The notes under the pieces are model-generated. The model searched no databases. It was not told the DNA's origin and saw nothing but the letters and a program-made list of their open reading frames with translations. Below are positions 57,428 to 64,000 of a stretch of 64,000 bases of DNA, piece by piece (within the stretch, counting starts at the first letter, position 1; each line of letters begins with the position of its first letter). The position numbers and the translations under genes are program-made. Source of the DNA: Beverwykella pulmonaria (Eukaryota; Ascomycota; Dothideomycetes; Pleosporales; Melanommataceae); the NCBI GenBank assembly GCA_001599595.1, contig BCHH01000021.1, forward strand, positions 285,382 to 349,381. Direction: 5' to 3'.

Positions 57428-60400
57428 CATCTCCATGCAGTCTAATTCCTTAAATAGTTCTCCTAGTGTAGTAATTACACTATCTATATAGAGCTTAATA
57501 GACAAAGCCTAATTATCCTTCTCCTTCTAGGTTAGAAATACCTAATCTAGGTTTTGTGCAGGTTTCCTTTGCCTTCTACTTCTCCTAGTATCTGCATCTT
57601 CCCTTTATACAGGTGCAGTATTATTGTCCTAGGAGACTTAATCCAAGACAGGTTCTAGTTCTGCCTGTGCAGCATTCTTGTAGGGTTGTCCCCTCTTCCT
57701 CTTCTACAGGGGATCCCTTTGTACAGGGATTAGTTTGTTAGGGTCATCTGTCACAGGTGGGTTCTCTTCCTCCTCTTCTCTGTAGTACAGTTTAACCTGC
57801 GTACATTAGAGCTTTAGTAGGCCATTCTCCATCTTAATAATAACATCTCTCCCTTTAATGCTTTTAATCTTATACAGGCCAGTCTAGCCTTCCTTCTCTC
57901 TCTATACTATAATCTCTAAGCTAAGGGGGAGGTTAAGAACTTTATGCAATGTAGGGCTATTGTAGGTGTTAATTGCGCAGTTAATGTTAACTCTTGCGCG
58001 GTCCTTTTAAAGCATCCTCATTGCCTTCTGTACAGCGCTTGCTTGTGCGATAATATTAGGTAATAGTAGAGAGTCTAGGTTAACTCTTGGGTATGCCCTA
58101 AAGACAAGCAGCGTGGGTACTAGACCGTGCAGGCCAGCTGTATTATTTAGGGCCTTAACTGCCATCTGTAGAATAGCCTTATTATCTATACAGTCGCCTA
58201 GCTCTGTCTTTAAGATGTTAAACACGCGTTAGAGAGGCGCGTGCGCACGCTCAACTTTCCTAACTACCTAGTGTGCTTCTACAGGCATCTGCCTGCAGGT
58301 AGCTCTAACAATCTTTGCACAGGTTTAGAACTCCTCTAAGGCAAAGTTTGTACTAGGGTTATATACAATGTAGTCTAGAGGTCCCTAGTAGGTGTTAATC
58401 TAGCATTTACACAGTGCATCCTAGGTATCTTGTGCAGACATAGATTTTAGGAAAGTAGCAGCCTAAAATAATGTGTCTGCGTTAATTACATGTAGAACGT
58501 CCCTATTGCCAATTTGTACAACGTTAATAACAACCTTATAGTTAAAGTAGGTGTTATCCTTAATTGTAAACTTAAATCTTTGCAGTGCCTAGTTGTACAA
58601 TTAGCAGAGGTGGCAGAACTTCTCAATCTCTTCTAATACAGCAGCATTAATGTTATAGCCAGCGCTAGTTAGCATCTTCTAGAGTCTCTCTATACAGGGG
58701 TGTCTAAAGCAGTAATAGAGGCGGCAGAGCTCTAGTTTAGTAAAGAAGGACATAGATTCTTCCTTGCTAACATTAAAGAAAGGGTGTCCCCATTTTTGTA
58801 CAACAGGGACAGTAGTTTTATCTTTGCGTATAATAACATTTAGAACATTGTTAAAGTATGCCCTAAGCTAATTAGCATCTGCTAGTAATAGCAGAAATAG
58901 TGTTAGAGTCTCCAGAATATAATAGGTAACTAGACTAATTGGGTTCTAGATTTATACAGTACTAATTAATCCCTTTGGCGTCTGGCCTCCAAAGCTAATA
59001 TCTGTTTGGCTAGGTGTCTAATTAATTTCTGTACGTAGGTTCTCTCGCACGTACGCCTTAAGTTAAGACTTGCTAACAGTAGAGATCTTTGCTGCGCCTG
59101 TGTCCCATAGTTTACCTTAGTATACTATACAGTATTAGTTGTTAAGGATAAACTGCTTAGCGTACTCCTTAGGTTCAACGCTGTAGATGTCCTCTCTAGT
59201 TGCACAGTGTAGGTATGCAGCAGAGGTAAGGTAGTTGACAGCTTCCTTAGCATCCTCAATCTCCTATTCTATTTCCTCTATATCCTGCAAATCCTCTTCT
59301 TCCTTAGGGTAACCTTTAAAGTCTTAGATGTACAATATAATAGCTTCGCGCAATAGAGGCTTATTATAGAAGCCTTTGTATAAGGCAACATACTAATTCT
59401 TTGCACGCGTACAGTTGTTGCAAGGGTAGTTTAATAACTAACATCCTTCCTTGTAGCAGACAAAGCACTTCTTTGTCTGTGTACAGTTGTCCCTAGAACG
59501 TAGCCTAAACCTTAATAGGGATCTTCTGTGTTGTCCTCTTCCACGCAGTAGAAAGCTTCTCTCCTATTGTACAGAGTTGTATTAGCAGTTAGTGTAGTAC
59601 GCGTTGGGCAGTTCCTAGAGGTATTAGTTTGCCCTACAGTCTATAGTAACTTAAAGCGCTACTTACAGGTTACTAAACAAGGCTTTACACAAGGGCTTAA
59701 TAGTAAACATGGCATGTTCTAGTTCTAGCTGTCCTTGACAGGCTTATACAATAGCAGTGTGCAGTAGAACATCCCCTTAGAATTCTATTCTAAGTGCCCT
59801 CTATGCAAGCGTAAGCTTGTTAATTATTGTCTTAAGGACTTTATGCAAACTCTTGTTAGGGTTTTCTTGTTAGCATTGTGCAAAGGTTATTGTTATCTAG
59901 TCTGTCTAGTACTAGCTGTGGTTCACGTTAGTGTTAAAGTGACTGCTTAAGGTATTATACAAATGCTTCTAGTTGTGTCCTAGGCCAATATTGTGCATAT
60001 AGTACATATTCACACGACCTTCTAGGATATCTAGAAAAATATCTGCGTACTAAGTTTCCTAAATATCTAGCTATTAACATAGGTTAATAAAGATCTGCGT
60101 TTTGTCTGCAAGGATGTCGTACAGTTAACCTGTGTAGTTGTTGTCCTTTTTCTATGCCTTTTAGAATTGTATAATCTTGTCTACTAGGAGTTTCTCTTTA
60201 GCAACTTCTCTCTACAGTAGTAGCTTATATAGGTTGCAGTGTAGTAGGGATTGTACAGGGGGTACTAGTAGTGTATACACTACAGCAGGTAGTAGTGCGT
60301 ACAATTAAGGGTGCAGAGTAGGCGTTGGATAGGGTGGTGTGTATTGTTTATACAGTAATAGATGTAGTGCTAACTAGGGTGCTAGAGCAGGTGATGCTAA

Positions 60401-61252
60401 TACTTTTAGGGTTAGCAGCATTATTAGTAGTCTGCTTCTGTGCAGAGCCTTATACAGTAATAAGGTTTGCGTACAAAGCTTTTTAGGTGCAATAGCTTTC
60501 CCTTGTAGTATCTTGTATAGTGTAATAGCTACAGTTAGGCTGCTTCTCCCTAAAGGCGTAACATTCTTGTCTAATAGAACTTGTAGCAACTCTCTCTTAA
60601 ATGCACAATTAAGCTTATCTAATTGCGTTAATGTCCATCCCTTAAAGTCTTCCTAATACGCCTAAAGAAGCTGTGCGCTAGTTATAGTTGTTGTACAGAG
60701 GCCAGCAATAGCACATCCTGCGTACAATATCTGTTGCCTGCACGTAGATGTTGCTATATTAATCCTGTCCTCCCAGAATTCTAGGTCAGTTTCCTTTATA
60801 AGTGTTGCTGCTAATATCCCTATGTCCTTTGCATATTGTTTATATACGCAGAGGTCCTCCTTGCTTCTTGTTTTGCGCAGGGGGGGCAGCACTAGGGCTA
60901 AAGGCTCTAGCAACTAGTTGCGCAACATTGTAGGTTTGTGCCATTTAATTAATTAGTTTTGTACAGTAGGTAGTCTAGTAGCTGGTTGCTTGTTTATACA
61001 GCCTTGTTGTCATAGGTAGTGTGCTTATTGCACAGTCGCTTGCTCTTCTCATACAATGTCTTTACTTTAGTGCTGTATGCTCCTCTGTGCCAGGCTCACA
61101 ATACAGTACAGAGTCTTCTTTGTGCAATAAAGGAATTGACCTCTATTAGTTAAGATAGGTGACGAAACAGAAGAACACTAGCTGCCTAGCATTGACTTCT
61201 GTCTTCCTTCTTGCCAATTTGTGGTCAATTGTGCCAATTAACCACTAATTAG
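57428..61252 (-). pseudogene. copia gag and integrase pieces, degraded
   Basis: The minus strand carries a gag-like piece (60662-60913), a zinc-knuckle-like stretch near 59.4-59.5 kb (KKCFVCYKEGC), and an integrase-core piece (58007-58225: AILQMAVKALNNTAGLHGLV, PTLLVFRAYPRVN). The latter recalls the integrase C-terminal part of fungal copia polyproteins, which usually reads NDTAGP there. Stops separate all of them. Confidence 0.8.
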
Positions 61253-61510
61253 TGTTGATAGGGATCTTACAGCTAGCTGCATAGTAGTGCGAGCACTAGT
61301 TGGCAAGGCATAAGACAGTTGTACGGTGTACACAGCGTACGGGGATAGTAGGGTGGGCAACAGGTTTCTGGTTATTGCTCTGCTAGTCTATGTACGAACG
61401 CGAGCGATATTTAAGGAGGCGCGCTCGTGCACGGGCATCACGTGGTATAACCACGTGATCCTATACCGGGCTAGACATACTTTACGCCGTATCGCTCCTG
61501 CGTACGGACA
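61253..61510 (-). repeat. copia 5' LTR (right)
   Basis: 258 bp, same ends as 23302-23559; hairpin at 61437-61459. It is followed by the cctcc duplication and, 40 bp later, by the stop codon of the MFS gene. Confidence 0.93.
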
Positions 61511-61555
61511 CCTCCTACTACTACATCGAGGTTTTACGGATAGTGTCGTGAAACA

Positions 61556-62974
61556 TTACACCTTCTGCCATTTCCAGAAATTTTCCAATATTGTCCGTCT
61601 TCCTGTTATTCTAGCCGCTTCATTGGTGGATCCTAAGTCAACATCCAGAAAGTCCATACCATTTAGGTTTTCATTCTTCATTCTCGCGATCTCGTTTAGC
61701 TCGCCCACTTTCCACCCTCGTAGGAACAGCATACACAAAGCTGCGGCAGTATACATAAAGCCAACAAAGAGTTGTGTGCTCAGGTAGCCCCCCGTGTTAC
61801 TACGGAACTGAAGAGCTATCGGCTCGCTAAAGGTGCATGGAAGAACGATAATCAGCCACTCAAGGTTAAGAGCGGATGGAAGATCTTGAAGGCCAACAAC
61901 CTCAACAGCGACTGGACCAATGGTTGCCCAGAACGCGCCGGCTACAGTACCGCCGATTAAAGCATAGAATATCAGTAAACCATAACTCTTCGCGAAGATC
62001 CAGACGACGAAAGTTAAAAGTGCGCAAAATAATGTGGTCAATCCAGCCATGTTGATTCGCCCGATGTTGTCGGAAAAGTATCCAGTAAGTGGCCTCCCGA
62101 GTCCCTGGCCTAAGTTTAAAACGGCTGAGACAACAGACGCTTGCGAGGCATCTAGTCCGATATTCTCCGCATAGTCAGCCAAGGAAAAGACCAGGGCGAT
62201 ATAACCAAGCATCGAGAGAAAACCGTAACCGTTCAGCAGAAGATATTCCGGACGCTTGAACAGCCTAACTTCGAAGGCGTTCTGTCGGGACCCGATGATT
62301 TTGTTACGATCCCGGATCAATATGGTACAAATTGCGTTCGATCCAAATGCTAAAAGTCCTAGCACCCGGAAACACCAGGCCAGCCCAATTGACTTGATCA
62401 TAGCTCCAGCTGCTAGAGAGTATAGTAGACCGCCGAAACCGGAACCGGATGCGCTGATACCGTTCGCAAGTGATCTCTTAGTAGTAAACCATTGTGCTGG
62501 GATACCAACAGACCCAACGAAGAGGAAACCCATGCCGATACCAAATGCGACTCCTTGGCTTAGGAACAGTTGCCATATATTATACGCAAAGGATGCTCCG
62601 ATTAAACCCGCTGTCTCAAGTGCTATACCGAAGGAGAGCGTGACATGAGTCCCAAAGTAGCGTGTTGACAAGGTGACCAGCGGCGACACGAGCATCGCAC
62701 ATGAGATAGAAAGTCCACCCACGAAGGCATATTGCAGGTATGTTGCTCCGTCAAACACGTTGGTGGAGAGGTAATGTGCGAGAAAAACGCCGTAGGAGGA
62801 GTTTATGCCCCATGTGTGTGCATTGATGAGAGCAACGCTTAAAGTGCAGACCCAACCGTAGCCGCCATTTGGCGGCAGTGTAGGACTTCGTTGTGGTGCA
62901 GGAGATTCCTCTGACTTGTTTTCGGGACCCGGAACTGTGCAAGCCGGGGCTTCACTGTCGACCTTTTCAATCAT
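61556..62974 (-). CDS. MFS transporter, monocarboxylate-transporter (MCT/Mch) type
   Basis: Intronless, 472 residues, about 12 hydrophobic segments. The cytosolic N-terminus (~1-37) is Pro/Ser-rich, then NGGYGWVCTLSVALINAHTWG matches the MCT signature at the first membrane helix. NGISASGSGFGGLLYSLAAG is the usual helix-5 region and FSDNIGRINMAG the central-loop MFS motif. The family carries mono-carboxylates or related small molecules across membranes by proton-linked or facilitated transport; the substrate here is unknown. The copia element sits ~40 bp after its stop and may affect its 3' end. The gene faces the glutamate-kinase-like gene across the transposon block, with the P450 beyond; a small metabolic group is possible but unproven. 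Confidence 0.9.
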   Translation of the reverse strand: MIEKVDSEAPACTVPGPENKSEESPAPQRSPTLPPNGGYGWVCTLSVALINAHTWGINSSYGVFLAHYLSTNVFDGATYLQYAFVGGLSISCAMLVSPLVTLSTRYFGTHVTLSFGIALETAGLIGASFAYNIWQLFLSQGVAFGIGMGFLFVGSVGIPAQWFTTKRSLANGISASGSGFGGLLYSLAAGAMIKSIGLAWCFRVLGLLAFGSNAICTILIRDRNKIIGSRQNAFEVRLFKRPEYLLLNGYGFLSMLGYIALVFSLADYAENIGLDASQASVVSAVLNLGQGLGRPLTGYFSDNIGRINMAGLTTLFCALLTFVVWIFAKSYGLLIFYALIGGTVAGAFWATIGPVAVEVVGLQDLPSALNLEWLIIVLPCTFSEPIALQFRSNTGGYLSTQLFVGFMYTAAALCMLFLRGWKVGELNEIARMKNENLNGMDFLDVDLGSTNEAARITGRRTILENFWKWQKV

Positions 62975-64000
62975 GATATCGTCTTCTGGTGGCAGGGAGA
63001 CCTGACCTGGAATCGGTTTATTGTTAAATGCTTTCAGTGACCAGAAAACGACTGTACCGGCAAGCCCGCTGTCTAAAGTATTACAATAAAACTACTGACT
63101 GTCTTGAATACTAGAGATGTAATAGATACTGTTGAGAAGATGGTATACGTGAGGTGGTCAGAAGCCCTACCTTCTGTGCTGCATCACGGTCTTTTTTCTA
63201 GAAGAGTCACGATTTAACTAGGAGCAGGGTAGGAGACATAATTTTAAGTTTGAAGCTGGTTATAGTCCGTAATGGGACCTTGGTGCTAGTGCTTATAGCC
63301 CACTTTGTGTAACATTTAACCGCAGGCAGGTGCCGTTTTCTGCCTGCGGCTAGATTTAGGGTTGAAAATCTATTATAGATCGACGCCACTCATATTATAG
63401 TAGAGTAATCTGATCGATGAGCATTATAAATATGATTTAAAATGTGTAGTTCTATGCATGGTAACGTACCTAACAAGCTATAAAACATCTCATAAGCGCC
63501 ACGTACGTCAGGAAAAGTACAGAGTGCCAAGACATATATCTGTTTGAGTTAGCGCAGGCAGTGCTGGCTGCCGCCCAACCGACTAAGCGAACGGTCAAAT
63601 GACGGTCGTTTGACTGTTGGGTTGCCGCGGTCGCTGCAGTCGCTATAGTCGCCATTGTCGCCGCATAGTCGCCCCAGGCACTCCAGTTTCTAATGTTTAT
63701 AATAATATTTTTGATTTTACTATCTGTTGGTTCCACAGGGCTATTGCAATAGCAACAAAGGGGGTTCTAAGCAAAGTATTGATTCGTGTCTCTGTCTATC
63801 TGAGGTGAGGCTCAGGAGGTTGTATCATCCCTTTGCCGCCAAGCGTCGCTAGTGTCTCATGTGATAAACATGTGATCACGACATCACCACGTGATCACCA
63901 CATCGATATATATTCCAACACTGGCAACTCTTTCTTTTGTCGTTGTCGTTGCCAGTTGCAATCAAATAAGGAAAAGAAACATGTAACGAACGGACGCTCA
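62975..64000. other. intergenic, upstream of the MFS gene
   Basis: No supported gene. gtcgc-type short repeats lie at 63625-63675. CACGTG/ATGTGATC-rich sequence with a tatatata run near 63905, followed by ggcaactctttctttt, resembles part of an LTR, but no ends or duplication are visible. Confidence 0.5.

Larger units (their letters stand above)
23302..61510 (-). mobile_element. Ty1/copia element, split by three nested gypsy insertions
   Basis: 258-bp LTRs (23302-23559 and 61253-61510) are flanked by identical cctcc target duplications (23297-23301, 61511-61515). The internal pieces are 23560-23758, 32036-33139, 48141-48784 and 57423-61252, about 5.8 kb when the insertions are removed, a normal copia length. 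Domain order on the minus strand is gag with a zinc-knuckle-like motif (~59.4 kb), integrase (~58.1 kb), reverse transcriptase (~48.2 kb) and RNase H region (32.0-33.1 kb): the copia order with integrase before reverse transcriptase. Stops are frequent in all pieces. A purine-rich tract (minus strand of 23565-23575) precedes the 3' LTR. The insertion lies about 40 bp past the stop of the MFS gene. Confidence 0.9.

Noticed and set aside
61326..61787. Plus-strand frame crossing the right copia LTR into the MFS gene
   Set aside because: Joins LTR sequence to the antisense of a real gene; its left half repeats in the other LTR.
63850..63980. LTR-like stretch at the right edge
   Set aside because: Resembles LTR composition (CACGTGATC, TATA run, pyrimidine tract), but no TG...CA ends, partner or target duplication can be defined before the window ends.

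Overview
The window comes from a filamentous ascomycete. The evidence is short GT-AG introns (46-151 nt) with CTAAC/CTAAT branch points, a fungal-type transcription factor, RRP36, a fungal-type P450 and LTR retrotransposons carrying fungal repeat-induced (RIP-like) damage. A dothideomycete is plausible, but this is inference. One assembly gap (44194-44293) and a few scattered N bases fall inside repeats.

Genic left part (1-22.7 kb): the C-terminal part of a Zn2Cys6-type regulator running off the left edge; an FCP1/NIF-domain protein divergent from the rRNA-processing factor RRP36; a BTB/POZ protein; a 4.7 kb stretch with no gene I can support; an unrecognised Ser/Pro-rich protein; an AT-rich stretch with a degraded gypsy RNase H fragment and a solo LTR; a nine-exon cytochrome P450 (CYP504-like); and a short glutamate-5-kinase-like gene. 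Genic right part (61.5-64 kb): an MFS monocarboxylate-transporter-like gene. Without the transposon block, the kinase and transporter genes would be convergent neighbours about 650 bp apart.

Transposon block (23302-61510, 38.2 kb): one Ty1/copia element (minus strand, 258-bp LTRs, target duplication cctcc) is split by three insertions, one of which is split again. (a) Gypsy A, 23759-32035, minus, duplication attag, is young, with open gag and pol. (b) Gypsy C, 33140-48140, minus, 490-bp LTRs, duplication gatag, is split by gypsy B copy 1, 35647-44471, minus, 186-bp LTRs, duplication tgcta. (c) Gypsy B copy 2, 48785-57422, plus, duplication gtgtc. Every junction resolves with a perfect 5-bp target-site duplication, so the nesting order is firm. 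Copia, B and C are heavily mutated; A is not.

Most interesting system: gypsy A and both gypsy B copies carry an extra multi-exon gene between pol and the 3' LTR, on the strand opposite gag-pol. In gypsy A it reads through five exons from ATG to stop without damage (about 285 residues). In gypsy B the three-exon structure is identical in length in both copies (254 codons before the stop). Both families encode a Cys-rich segment ending in C-x2-C-Q-x(6-7)-C followed directly by a phase-0 intron; in A the cysteine spacing resembles a Zn2Cys6 cluster. This looks like an accessory antisense gene of these chromoviruses, possibly a nucleic-acid-binding regulator. Gypsy C, which also has a chromodomain, lacks it.
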